A stretch of 64,000 bases of DNA from Trichomonas vaginalis G3 (lineage: Eukaryota > Parabasalia > Trichomonadida > Trichomonadidae). Positions within the stretch are counted from its first letter, which is position 1. Every line of letters begins with the position of its first letter. The notes beneath the pieces are model-generated. The model ran no database searches, was not told where the DNA came from, and worked only from the letters and a program-made list of their open reading frames with translations. A program made the translations under genes and the position numbers. Location of the stretch: assembly GCF_026262505.1 (NCBI RefSeq), contig NC_067206.1:32193896-32257895 (forward strand), given 5' to 3'. Positions 1 through 9,588 of this stretch are shown here, piece after piece.

Positions 1-111
1 CTAGAATATTGTATTATGCTTAGTATTATTTCATTTTTCTCATTCAATTTAGAATTTACAAATGTCAAAAAATTGAGAGCTGTCACTTTTGATGAATTTC
101 TGTTTACAACA

Positions 112-326
112 GGGATGGTATTTTTGGAGCATTTATATTACATTGGTACTAAGGCTTTTGGAAAATTTACAAAATAAATTTAATATTTTGTAAATGTTAT
201 CGGTTCTTACGCTTTTGGAAGGAGGGATGATATTTTTGGAGCATTTATATTACATTGGTACTAAGGCTTTTGGAAAATTTACAAAATAAATTTAATATTT
301 TGTAAATGTTATCGGTTCTTACGCTT
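112..326. repeat. Tandem duplication, period 112 bp
   Basis: Positions 112-214 are repeated at 224-326 with a single mismatch seen, separated by a short spacer. Each copy holds a small AT palindrome around the AAATTTAATATTTT core. The second copy runs straight into the 21-bp minisatellite. No coding potential is seen. Confidence 0.9.
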
Positions 327-2150
327 CCTCTCTTCATCAAGATGCTTCCTCACTTCATCATGCGTCCATCATGCAGCTTCTCTCTTCATTAAGGTGCTTC
401 CTCTCTTGATCAAGATGCTTCCTCTCTTCATCAAGATGCTTCCTCTCTTCATCAAGATGCTTCCTCTCTTCAACAAAGTGCTTCCTCTCTTCTTCAAAGT
501 ACTTCCTCTCTTGATCAAGATGCTTCCTCACTCCATCATGCAGCTTCCTCTCTTGATCAAGATGCTTCCTCTCTTGATCATGCAGCTTCCTCTCTTCAAC
601 AAAGTGCTTCCTCTCTTCTTCAAAGTACTTCCTCTCTTGATCAAGGTGCTTCCTCTCTTCATCAAGATGCTTCCTCTCTTCTTCAAAGTACTTCCTCTCT
701 TGATCAAGGTGCTTCCTCTCTTGATCAAGGTGCTTCCTCTCTTCATCAAGATGCTTCCTCTCTTCTTCAAAGTACTTCCTCTCTTGATCAAGGTGCTTCC
801 TCTCTTCAACAAAGTGCTTCCTCTCTTCTTCAAAGTACTTCCTCTCTTGATCAAGGTGCTTCCTCTCTTCATCAAGATGCTTCCTCTCTTCTTCAAAGTA
901 CTTCCTCTCTTGATCAAGGTGCTTCCTCTCTTCAACAAAGTGCTTCCTCTCTTCTTCAAAGTACTTCCTCTCTTGATCAAGGTGCTTCCTCTCTTGATCA
1001 TGCAGCTTCCTCTCTTCAACAAAGTACTTCCTCTCTTGATCAAGGTGCTTCCTCTCTTCATCAAGATGCTTCCTCTCTTCTTCAAAGTACTTCCTCTCTT
1101 GATCAAGGTGCTTCCTCTCTTCAACAAAGTGCTTCCTCTCTTCTTCAAAGTACTTCCTCTCTTGATCAAGGTGCTTCCTCTCTTCAACAAAGTGCTTCCT
1201 CTCTTCTTCAAAGTACTTCCTCTCTTGATCAAGGTGCTTCCTCTCTTCATCAAGATGCTTCCTCTCTTCTTCAAAGTACTTCCTCTCTTGATCAAGGTGC
1301 TTCCTCTCTTCAACAAAGTGCTTCCTCTCTTCTTCAAAGTACTTCCTCTCTTGATCAAGGTGCTTCCTCTCTTGATCATGCAGCTTCCTCTCTTCAACAA
1401 AGTACTTCCTCTCTTGATCAAGGTGCTTCCTCTCTTCATCAAGATGCTTCCTCTCTTCTTCAAAGTACTTCCTCTCTTGATCAAGGTGCTTCCTCTCTTG
1501 ATCAAGGTGCTTCCTCTCTTCATCAAGATGCTTCCTCTCTTCTTCAAAGTACTTCCTCTCTTGATCAAGGTGCTTCCTCTCTTCAACAAAGTGCTTCCTC
1601 TCTTCTTCAAAGTACTTCCTCTCTTGATCAAGGTGCTTCCTCTCTTCAACAAAGTGCTTCCTCTCTTCTTCAAAGTACTTCCTCTCTTGATCAAGGTGCT
1701 TCCTCTCTTCAACAAAGTGCTTCCTCTCTTCTTCAAAGTACTTCCTCTCTTGATCAAGGTGCTTCCTCTCTTGATCATGCAGCTTCCTCTCTTCAACAAA
1801 GTACTTCCTCTCTTGATCAAGGTGCTTCCTCTCTTCATCAAGATGCTTCCTCTCTTCTTCAAAGTACTTCCTCTCTTGATCAAGGTGCTTCCTCTCTTCA
1901 ACAAAGTGCTTCCTCTCTTCTTCAAAGTACTTCCTCTCTTGATCAAGGTGCTTCCTCTCTTCAACAAAGTGCTTCCTCTCTTCTTCAAAGTACTTCCTCT
2001 CTTGATCAAGGTGCTTCCTCTCTTGATCATGCAGCTTCCTCTCTTCAACAAAGTACTTCCTCTCTTGATCAAGGTGCTTCCTCTCTTCATCCAGATGCTT
2101 TCTCTCTTCTTCAAAGTACTTCCTCACTCCATTATGCAGTTGCTTCTTTT
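327..2150. repeat. 21-bp minisatellite encoding heptads on the minus strand
   Basis: About 85 tandem 21-bp units of a few subtypes, all based on CTTCCTCTCTTSATCAAG-like words. Because the unit is 21 bp, long open frames exist on both strands. On the minus strand one frame reads heptads such as ERKHLDQ, ERKYFEE and ERKHFVE, which would form a highly charged coiled coil or single helix. That frame has no ATG near its start and is bounded by a stop, and other frames (LPLFIKM, RGSTLIK) are equally open. I therefore call it a satellite first and a possible C-terminal coiled-coil fragment only second. It lies directly downstream of the transposase on the same strand. Confidence 0.85.
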
Positions 2151-2192
2151 CTTCATCAATTCCTCTTCACCCTGGAGCTCCTCAGCTTTATA

Positions 2193-3274
2193 TCATTTTA
2201 ATTGGATTTTTTGAAATCCACCTGCAGTAGGATAAAGGAGATGTAACTCACGACTAAGAACCTGGCCATATGCTCCATTCCAGGCCAAAACAGATTGCAT
2301 AGCCACAAACAGATTGAAATACCAATCCTGTTGCTGCATGGGGCGTCCATATTCCATTTGGAAGACTTGCATCATCACATTTGGATCTGTAAGGACTTTG
2401 TCGTTGACAAAATTGGGCCTTGCAGGAGGAACTCCATTTGCTACAATGTATCTGGAAGCAAGAGGTTTGTTCATATCCAATGGATAGATTCCTGTTGCTT
2501 TAAAAGCATTTTCGATGTTTGTAGCTGTGCAAGACACACTACATGCATCAAGGAAGCTGCGAACCATGATATAGCGCAGTTCTCTGGCGTTCCATACATA
2601 ATTGATCACCATATGCCCTTGCTGATCGTACCGGATAGTCGCCATATCAAACAACTTCTTGAATTGGACCTTCAAGGGAGAAAAAATCCCAACATCAAGA
2701 GGTTGTAAGATATGAGATGTATGGCCTGGGAGAACAAGAAGCTCGATATTGAAGGCGCTCAAGAGGCGAACGGCCAAGAAAGAGAGCCTGGATGGATAAC
2801 CATCTATAATTAGGAGAAAAGGTACCTGGGCATCAAACACATTCATTTGAGACCTTTTCTCCTGTACTTTGCAGATGAACATGATACAGTATACCATAAA
2901 AAGGTATTTGTTCATCCATCCACTCTCGGAGCGAACAAAAAAAGCGTCCAGATCTTCCAATTCCGCATCAAGGGTCTTCTTTTGTGGAAGTATCACCATT
3001 GGCTTCATAGTTGTACCATCTGCAAAGATGGTACAGACCCCTGTAAGATGTGGAAGCTGAGACTTTTCAGCGCGAACTGGGCGATTCCGGCCAGCAGTAA
3101 GAACTTTATAGCGACGTTTGGAATAGAGCATTGTCTCGTCCATATTCGCAATAAACTTCTTCCTGCGGGCAAAGTATCTATGCTTGGAGAGGAAAAATTG
3201 GCGAATATGGTTTGCGTCACAGGTAGAGCGTCGGAGCATATCAATAGTTTGGGAGCTCACAATCCGAATTGACA
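2193..3274 (-). pseudogene. pogo/Tigger-like DDE transposase, C-terminal two thirds
   Basis: The reading frame of about 360 residues matches the DDE_1 (pogo, Tigger, CENP-B/jerky) catalytic domain. The acidic triad is visible: D46 in NMDET, D158 in LLIIDGYPSR and D194 in ILQPLDVGIFSPLK, giving a 35-residue spacing between the last two, as expected for this family. The N-terminal helix-turn-helix DNA-binding domains are absent: a stop codon precedes the frame and no ATG lies at its start. The upstream side is instead occupied by the hairpin chain beginning at 3293. It is probably a 5'-truncated, dead copy of a plain DNA transposon. No terminal inverted repeats were recognised, so the element's edges are unknown. 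Confidence 0.8.
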
Positions 3275-3292
3275 ATTCTCGTTAACGAAAAA

Positions 3293-4159
3293 GGGATTTG
3301 ACGGAGTCAAATCCCCGCTCACAAAAAGTGGACTTTACATGTCAAATTTTATATGCATGTAATGTCCACTTTTATGAGTTTTAGGAAGGAATTGGAAGCC
3401 ATGAGTTACTGACATTGCATCAGTATCTCATAGCCTCCAATTCCTTCAAAAAATGGGAGAAACTTTGTCCGAATAGTTTAACATTCGGACAAAGTTTCTC
3501 CCATTTTAAGAAGGAATTGGAGGGTAAGAGATATACCATATGAATGTATATCTCTTACCCTCCAATTCCTTCTAGAAAGTGTCCAAACTTTGGGTTAATT
3601 GCAAACTATTAACCCAAAGTTTCTCCCATTTGTAGTGGAGATGGAAGGCATTGGGTATATATTAATACAATATACCTCAAAGCCTTCCATCTCCACTACA
3701 AATGGGAGAAACTTTGTCCGAATAGTTTAACATTCGGACGAAGTTTCTCCCATCTTTCAATGTAATTGCTACCTGTGAGGTACTGACTTGAAGTCAGTGC
3801 TTCACAGGTAGCAATATCCAAAAATTTAAAAACATTTTATCAGTTCGTTAGAGAACTAGAGCCTCCTAGGTACTGAACCAGAATCAGTGCCTAGGGGACT
3901 CTAGTGATCTATATAAATCTGAGAAACTTTGAGGAAATTGTTCGACATTTCCTCCAAGTTTCTCAGCAATTTAGCGAGGAATGTTCGTTATCGTGTAGAT
4001 ATTTATAATATATACATGATAACAAACATTCCCCGCTAAAAGATGTAAAATCTTATAAGAAATAATTGCAAAAGAATAACAAATTGCAACAAATTTTATA
4101 TGAAACTGAACCTTATGAGGTAGTGATTCAAGATCACCGCCTCATAAGATTCAGTTTCA
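3293..4159. repeat. Hairpin chain 1: 13 long palindromes in a row
   Basis: Consecutive inverted repeats, nearly without spacers, at about 3293-3315, 3323-3373, 3385-3447, 3449-3507, 3510-3572, 3585-3622, 3619-3712, 3702-3753, 3765-3815, 3855-3905, 3919-3966, 3970-4040 and 4101-4159. Stems are 10-30 bp, loops 3-20 nt. The arm sequences mostly differ between hairpins, but some units recur: a stem ending in a conserved AGTTTAAC loop appears twice here and twice in chain 3. Neighbouring units at 3585-3753 share arms, so each arm could pair to the left or to the right. No open frame is present. Function unknown; a transcribed small-RNA precursor or a site of repeated palindrome insertion are both possible. 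Confidence 0.9.
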
Positions 4160-4502
4160 ATCTCAAGTATCTCAAAAGTAAGGCTCTATTTTTTGCCATG
4201 TAAAGTGTCACTTTTTCTGTCAAACCGTTTTTATCGTTTTCGTTTACAACAATATCAATGATAACTAAAGTATGACTTAAAAAGTGACAATTAGATTTGA
4301 AATAAAAAACATTTTTGAGTCAGTTTTTGAGGATTGTTATTGCCAATTTATTCATGAGAGTGTATCAAGAATTATCGGTTAATAGTTGATTTTCTTGAAT
4401 ATTTTGGTGTTGAATCCTAAAATGTCAATTCAGAATTTTGAGATTTGATATATAAAAATAAAACCTCTTAGTGTTATTCTTTAAATAATGTTCTAATCAT
4501 AT
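4160..4502. other. Intergenic region
   Basis: AT-rich, no gene seen. It contains GTGTCACTTTTTCTGT at about 4205, a word that also occurs in front of several genes in this window and resembles the trichomonad initiator (TCAYTW). The sequence just before the gene at 4503 has TCATATATG, which could serve as its initiator. Confidence 0.5.
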
Positions 4503-5105
4503 ATGAGTTATATATTTGAATCATATCAAAATATATATACAAGTGAATACCTAAAAACAATTGTTAATTTGACATCAACCCCTAAATGGGAAAGTGCAGT
4601 TCAAGCATGTGACGGATTGAGAATAAGCTCTCCATATTGTTTAATTGAGAAAAATTCTGATTGTATGTGGCATTCGAAAGCGAATGAGTATGGCTGGCTA
4701 ATATTTGATTTTCCTATGAAACTATTGACAATTACAGGTTATAAAATATACACACCCATTGACTGCAATGCACTAAGAAATCATTACCTGAAAGGAAGCA
4801 ATAATGGAATTGATTGGGAAGAGATAACATATATCAATTCAAATACTCCATTAGAAAATCGAGGAAAATGGGTTAAATATAATGTGAATGAAAGCACTTT
4901 CAGAATGTTTAAAATCGAAGAAGAACATAGTGCATCAGGGAGCGAATCTGTTGATAAATCCTTTGGGATGATAAAAGTTGACTTTTTGACAACAAAAATC
5001 ATTGAAACTAATATAAGAAAAGAGACTATAACTTGCAAATGTTCTAGCTCAAAAACATATCAATATTTATTTATGATTTCTACTCATTCTATAACTAATT
5101 CTTAA
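4503..5105 (+). CDS. F5/8 type C (discoidin-like) domain protein
   Basis: 200 residues, one domain. The discoidin fold is suggested by GWLIFDFPMKLLTITGYKIY (a beta strand pair after a buried Trp), then LKGSNNGIDWEEI (the usual 'x-GSN-D-x-x-W-x-x-L' segment) and RMFKIEEE followed by FGMIKVDFL near residue 160. Small stand-alone proteins of this type are abundant in trichomonads and are assumed to bind ligands or glycans. No signal peptide or membrane segment is seen, so it may be intracellular. The first ATG of the frame is used. A second, diverged member follows at 5361 on the same strand, which suggests an old tandem pair. Family call is from pattern recognition only. Confidence 0.65.
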   Translation: MSYIFESYQNIYTSEYLKTIVNLTSTPKWESAVQACDGLRISSPYCLIEKNSDCMWHSKANEYGWLIFDFPMKLLTITGYKIYTPIDCNALRNHYLKGSNNGIDWEEITYINSNTPLENRGKWVKYNVNESTFRMFKIEEEHSASGSESVDKSFGMIKVDFLTTKIIETNIRKETITCKCSSSKTYQYLFMISTHSITNS

Positions 5106-5360
5106 AATTTTACTTATAAATAAGAATGATCATGTTTGATTCTAATCATTTGATGCAACAAAATCATATCTCGATAATGATTATTCTCAATTCAATTGCA
5201 TGATACTTTTCAATAACTGTCAAATTTTCGAATTATTCTTTTATGTATTTAAGGCAGTAAAATTTCGCTATGAGTTATTTTTATTTCAAATGTTCTTCAC
5301 TGTTAGAAGGAAAAAATAATTATTTGTTAGATAAAAGACGTGTAAAGTTAAGTTCTGTTT

Positions 5361-6041
5361 ATGATAAGTGTAATGTCACTTTTTAAAATGATTTTCTCGC
5401 TGTTTATTACGGCATACAGTGAAATTGGGATATTCGAAAAAGTGTATAATGATAAAATAATTCTTATTGATATTAGTGGTTCTTCTAAGCAAGATAGTAA
5501 TGGTTCAATGCAAATGACAAAACCGGAATACGCTATATACCCATGGAACAAACAATATGACTGGTGTTCTAATTGTATGAGAAGCTATGATGAACATCCC
5601 TATATTCGTTTTTCTTTGAAAAATAAAAGGTTTAGATTCAATAGTTATTTCATCCGCTGTGGTTGTTGCTATGATGGATGCTGTTGTGAAGAAGATAATT
5701 ATGGCTGTTTCTACTGTTGCCTATATTCATGGTCATTGCGAATATCAGATGATAATAAAACGTGGACAGAAGTTCATCGAATGAAAGACGAAGATATGCG
5801 TCGATGCAACGAGAAGACATACAAACTCGATAAAACATACAGTGCTAAATATGTTGAAGTCATCCAGAACGAAGCATGTCCCGGTGATCCTCCATGCATT
5901 GCTCTTAACCGATTTGAACTTTATGGCGATGTCATTGATGACAACGGTGTTTCCGATGATTTTGTTTCATACCACGATGATGACGACGATGTCAGTATCA
6001 TTGGTCATATTTCTAAAAACGGCAATGTCAAGCTTGTTTAA
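5361..6041 (+). CDS. Secreted F5/8 type C-like protein with Cys-rich insert
   Basis: 226 residues. The N-terminus MSLFKMIFSLFITAYS looks like a signal peptide; three in-frame ATGs (5361, 5373, 5388) lie within it. The discoidin-like core is YIRFSLKNKRFRFNSYFIRC, then WSLRISDDNKTWTEVHRM, and finally ALNRFELYGDV, the typical closing strand. Between the first strands lies an unusual Cys-rich loop, with CGCCYDGCCCEED and CFYCCLY (around residues 97-122). The C-terminal tail is acidic (DDDDDVS). It probably acts at the cell surface or outside the cell as a binding protein. ATGTCACTTTTT overlaps the first ATGs and could be an initiator, in which case translation would begin at 5388. Confidence 0.65.
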   Translation: MISVMSLFKMIFSLFITAYSEIGIFEKVYNDKIILIDISGSSKQDSNGSMQMTKPEYAIYPWNKQYDWCSNCMRSYDEHPYIRFSLKNKRFRFNSYFIRCGCCYDGCCCEEDNYGCFYCCLYSWSLRISDDNKTWTEVHRMKDEDMRRCNEKTYKLDKTYSAKYVEVIQNEACPGDPPCIALNRFELYGDVIDDNGVSDDFVSYHDDDDDVSIIGHISKNGNVKLV

Positions 6042-7330
6042 ATAAAGTCTCATTAAATATGACAACAAACATATTATTAGATCAATCTCGAAATTCTCGC
6101 GGTATTCATTATGAAAGTCCTGTGTCAACTGATATTAGATTTAGTGATAACTGTTATAAATAGTGAAATTATTTTTTAAAATAAAAGTAAAAAATTTTAA
6201 GGGTGCGCCCGGGAGGATCATGTAAACTTCAGAATTTAGAACCTTAATTTTAAGCAATAACTTGGTACCTAAATAGGTAGGAAAACTCTAAAAATATCAA
6301 AAAATACAACTTGGCTCCATAATAATCCTGTCATGGTGGCTGTTTGTATCCCCTAGTATTTTCCTCTTGAATCTCTTTTTCTGTCGAAATTAAATTCAAA
6401 TCTCAGAAGTAGAAGTGAATAATCGACTTATTACTGCTATTATACGAATAAATAAATTCATTATATTATTTTTATTTACATAATATCTGTTTGAAGTCCA
6501 TAATTCTATAAATTTTTCTTCAAAAACATTACAATCTTGATAGTTTTGATACTGTTTAATAGGTTTTTGGCACCTTATTTAGTATTTACTACGTATAGAG
6601 TCGATCTGAACTTAATTTTCGGAAATTTAAAATATTTATTATAAGTAAAATCTGATTTGAAATTTATGTTTAACTACTCATATCTTGCATTATCCTGAGT
6701 AGCTTTTGTAAAAATTCATCAAAAAAGATTTTAACGTGCTTTAATTTTTATTTTTTAAAATAATGCATATTATTATATAACTAGCATATTTACAAATTTT
6801 AGTGCTTTCAAAAATTTAATCCTCCTCCTCTCAAATAAACGTACATCCGGGTGGCCTGTTTTTTGCAAAAAATAAAATTTCATTTTTTATGCTTAAAAAG
6901 TCAGAATTTTTATTTGCTTCTGGGATATATGATGGCTATATCAGATACCCATTCTTTTTGATACTCAACATTAAACATAAAACTTAGCCGTTAAGGCTCT
7001 TCTGAAAATATTTTTTTTCCGAAAAATTTTCGAAAAAATCAAAAAATTTAAAATATAGATCCAAGGTGATGTGATTTTTGCATCCCTGGGATGGACGATA
7101 CACCCAAAGTGTCACCTTTTTGGGATAACATGAATTTTAAATATCATGAGAGTTCTGCAAACCATATGCACAATATCTATTCAGCCTGACTTCTTGTATA
7201 TATGAGTTAGACTTCTTAAATATTGTGCTTGGGGCGATATAAGCATTTCCGAGATTACCATCGTGCTCTATAGTATGCTACTTCTCCCTAGTTCTAGCTC
7301 AGTTCCAAGGATATTGGCGTTCAAGGATTT
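6042..7330. other. Non-coding host region
   Basis: 1.3 kb of AT-rich DNA without a convincing frame on either strand. A GC-rich word GGGTGCGCCCGGGAGG stands out at about 6201. Nothing else recognised. Confidence 0.5.
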
Positions 7331-8070
7331 GGCAAGGTCCTTCCGAAGTCTCTCATTCGATGAGAGATTTCGGAAGAATCTTGCCTTAAAGTACTCCAAC
7401 TCTTGTTCTTTTGTTCCTAAATAGTGAGAAAAGTTATTTGACTACTTAAGGTAGAGATTATCCGAGGTCCCTCATTTGATGAGAGGCCTCGGATAATCTC
7501 TGCCTTAAAATTGTACACTTGTAGTCCATGAGAGTGTAAGTATACATTGATAGGACAGCTTTCTTCTGAAGTCTTAGATTTGATGAGAACCTCAGAAGAA
7601 AACTGTCCTATTTTATAGTAAAAGGAGTTTCAGGAGCTCCAAAGCTCCCTTTCGTAAGGATTAGAAGCTTTGGAGCTCCTGGTTCGTAGATGTGTTTCGC
7701 ATCTTTCATCAGCAAAGGACATTTACCATCTGGGACTCTGTTGATGGTGACTCAGGAGCTCCAAAGCTCCCTTTAGTAAGGATTAGAAGCTTTGAAGCTC
7801 CTGGTTCGTAGACGTGTTTCGCATCTTTCATCAGAAGAGGCCCAAATGGTAAATAGCCTCTGCTGATGAGCTTCAGGAGCTCCAAGGCTCCCTCTTGTAA
7901 CGATTAGGAGCTTTGTAGCTCCTGAAGGTAAGGTAGGATTGCTCTGATTTCTAATCAGTAGATGCCATGCCTCATTATGAACTCTACTGACAAGAGATCA
8001 AGAGCTCCAAGGACTCCCTTTTTAGTTAGTGGCGTTCTCACCATTTAGTAGGATTGCTGATCCTACTAAT
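7331..8070. repeat. Hairpin cluster 2 with a 122-bp tandem repeat
   Basis: Long hairpins lie at about 7331-7385, 7448-7506 and 7551-7610, each with a short loop containing TTGATGAG-like sequence. They are followed by a roughly 122-bp unit present two to three times (7631, 7753, 7873). Each unit starts with CAGGAGCTCCAAAGCTCC, which can pair with AGCTTTGGAGCTCCTG about 35 bp later. A short perfect hairpin TAGTAGGATTGCTGATCCTACTA lies near 8046-8068. The arms differ from those in chains 1 and 3, but the architecture (adjacent palindromes, 50-60 bp each) is the same. The cluster ends 60 bp before Maverick A. Confidence 0.85.
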
Positions 8071-8130
8071 GAAGTGATCACTTAGTATACGTTTTGAATA
8101 AATTGAATTTTTTTAGAATTTAGTATTTTT

Positions 8131-8819
8131 AGTTAGTATACATATCTTGGGTACGGAGGCACTGCGTTCCACCTTACCCAATACTTGTGAATTTGATACT
8201 TTACAAAACCGCTAACGTATATTTTACAACACGAACGCAAAAACTAACTTAACCTTAAATATTTACAAAGCCACCAACCACTTCACCTCACTAACGTTTT
8301 CACTAACGACTTTACTACTGTAAAAGATAAACGTTCTCATTTACAAAAGTATTGCAACTCTTCCCATTGCTTTGCTTCACACAACAGTTCATATTCTTCA
8401 CTATCGCTGCTGTCACTCCAATCGTCAGAGTCAAAGTCACTGTCAAAATAAATGTTAGTAAGTTTTGACAAAGCTAATGAAACACGCTTACCGTCTGTAT
8501 CTATTGCTTTTATATATCTCCCATTATGTTTGTTGTCGTAAACGCTCAAACTAACTTTACCCTTTCTCCCTCGTATCTGATAGAATGTATTTTCACGAGG
8601 AACGAAGAACAAGTTCTTGAACTCATGACCGTTGTAGTTTGTTATCTCAATAGTTTTCGTCATTTATATAAAAATAAAATAAAAAATAAATGATATCACC
8701 ACCCTCACACGTATGAAAACATAGCACAAAAATAAATTTAGGGTAGATGGGTATATCTAACCCGATTTCTAACCTCATTTCTACCCTGTTGAATTCATTG
8801 CTTTACAACTCTCTTCCTT
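8131..8819. repeat. Left terminal inverted repeat of A
   Basis: Reverse complement of 24121-24809 with two differences seen. It carries a complete 108-codon gene and the last codons of the next gene. The inner part has the words TAGGGTAGATGGGTATATC and AAAAATAAATTTAGGGTAG, of which a diverged copy lies inside the element near 15258. Confidence 0.93.
8337..8663 (-). CDS. TIR-encoded 108-residue protein, left copy
   Basis: The protein begins MTKTIEITNYNGHEFKNLFF and ends in an acidic Ser/Asp stretch (SDFDSDDWSDSSDSEEYE) followed by a short Cys-containing tail. It is rich in beta-prone residues in its first 70 positions and has no recognised family. It lies wholly inside the terminal repeat, so the element carries two copies facing outward; the right copy (24277-24603) differs by one residue. 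Its ATG is preceded by TTTATTTTTATATAA, the promoter-like word seen before many element genes. A role at the element ends is only a guess. Confidence 0.7.
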   Translation of the reverse strand: MTKTIEITNYNGHEFKNLFFVPRENTFYQIRGRKGKVSLSVYDNKHNGRYIKAIDTDGKRVSLALSKLTNIYFDSDFDSDDWSDSSDSEEYELLCEAKQWEELQYFCK

Positions 8820-9048
8820 TCTCCAACTCTTCTAGCTTTTTCTTAAGTTCAGCAATGTTGTCTTCATGAAGTTTAATCTTTCTCAAAATTCCTTCTTTAT
8901 CTAATGGTTGCTTTATCTTTCTAAACTGAACTCTATCATCCTTCATAGTATGAATGTAAAAACCTTCTGGAACCGCTCCTGATTTAATGTATTCTACCAA
9001 AAACTTTTGTTTCATTGCTTCAGTGACTTTATTTGTCATTTCAATCAA
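8803..9048 (-). CDS. Conserved small Maverick protein (family 1)
   Basis: 81 residues by the first codon; ATG choice MIEMTNKVTEAMKQ or the second Met. The core KSGAVPEGFYIHTMKDDRVQFRKI is clearly shared with the B protein at 34202 ([20 protein letters not shown]). A C-terminal amphipathic helix (HEDNIAELKKKLEELEKG) suggests a coiled coil. Function unknown. Its 3' end lies at the inner edge of the left TIR. In B the relative is encoded immediately after the giant PT-rich protein; in A it also lies beside a PT-rich protein, so the two may work together. Confidence 0.75.
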   Translation of the reverse strand: MIEMTNKVTEAMKQKFLVEYIKSGAVPEGFYIHTMKDDRVQFRKIKQPLDKEGILRKIKLHEDNIAELKKKLEELEKGREL

Positions 9049-9087
9049 ATAAAAATTTTAATATTAAATAAAAATAACGTTATTTTT

Positions 9088-9558
9088 TCAGTAAGGAAAC
9101 GCAGGAGTTTTACGATTTATTTGAGGAGTAGGTTCTGGTTTAAATGTTGGAGTCGGTTTTGGAGTTGACTTTTGAACAGGAGTTTGTACTTTCATAGGTT
9201 CAGGAGTCATTGAAGGTGTTGTTTGTGAAGGTGTTGGTTTTGATGTTGGTTTTGGCGAAGGTGTCGGAGTTTGTTTAACTTCAGCTACTTCAGTATTATT
9301 TACAACATTTGCTTTATTTCTTTTCAACATCATAACTGCTCCTGCTGTAGCTAGCAAACCTAGTGGGAGACCATATTTTATATAAGGACTTGACCAAATG
9401 CTATTTTTGACAGGAGCTGGTGGAACACCTAACCTTGGTGAGACTGCTCTTTGCCATTGTGCAGCTTGTAAGAAATATTCAATAGGTGCTCCATAATCGT
9501 TTGGTAAAGTTTGTTTCACAGATGGTGAAGGGTCACGAGAGATTGATGAAGAACTCAT
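9088..9558 (-). CDS. Single-pass membrane protein with Pro/Thr-rich tail
   Basis: 156 residues. There is a hydrophobic segment at about residues 61-80 (YIKYGLPLGLLATAGAVMML) followed by KRNK, then a low-complexity tail of TPTPSPKPTSKPTPS type to the C-terminus. The layout (short soluble head, one membrane span, Pro/Thr stalk) fits a membrane-anchored or virion surface protein. Pro/Thr repeats of the same style occur in the 1200-residue B protein at 30603, which may be a functional counterpart. No enzymatic motif is seen. It sits between the capsid gene and the conserved small gene 1, all on the minus strand. Confidence 0.7.
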   Translation of the reverse strand: MSSSSISRDPSPSVKQTLPNDYGAPIEYFLQAAQWQRAVSPRLGVPPAPVKNSIWSSPYIKYGLPLGLLATAGAVMMLKRNKANVVNNTEVAEVKQTPTPSPKPTSKPTPSQTTPSMTPEPMKVQTPVQKSTPKPTPTFKPEPTPQINRKTPAFPY

Positions 9559-9588
9559 TTATAAGCTTTAAAAATAAACGTTCATCCT

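Noticed and set aside
358-2127. Large coiled-coil gene in the minisatellite
   Set aside because: All long frames here are consequences of the 21-bp unit; the heptad frame lacks an ATG near its start and other frames are as open.
75-4250. TGTCACTTTT words at 83 and 4205 as ends of one element
   Set aside because: Both are in the same orientation, similarity is short, and the word occurs widely here as an initiator-like motif.
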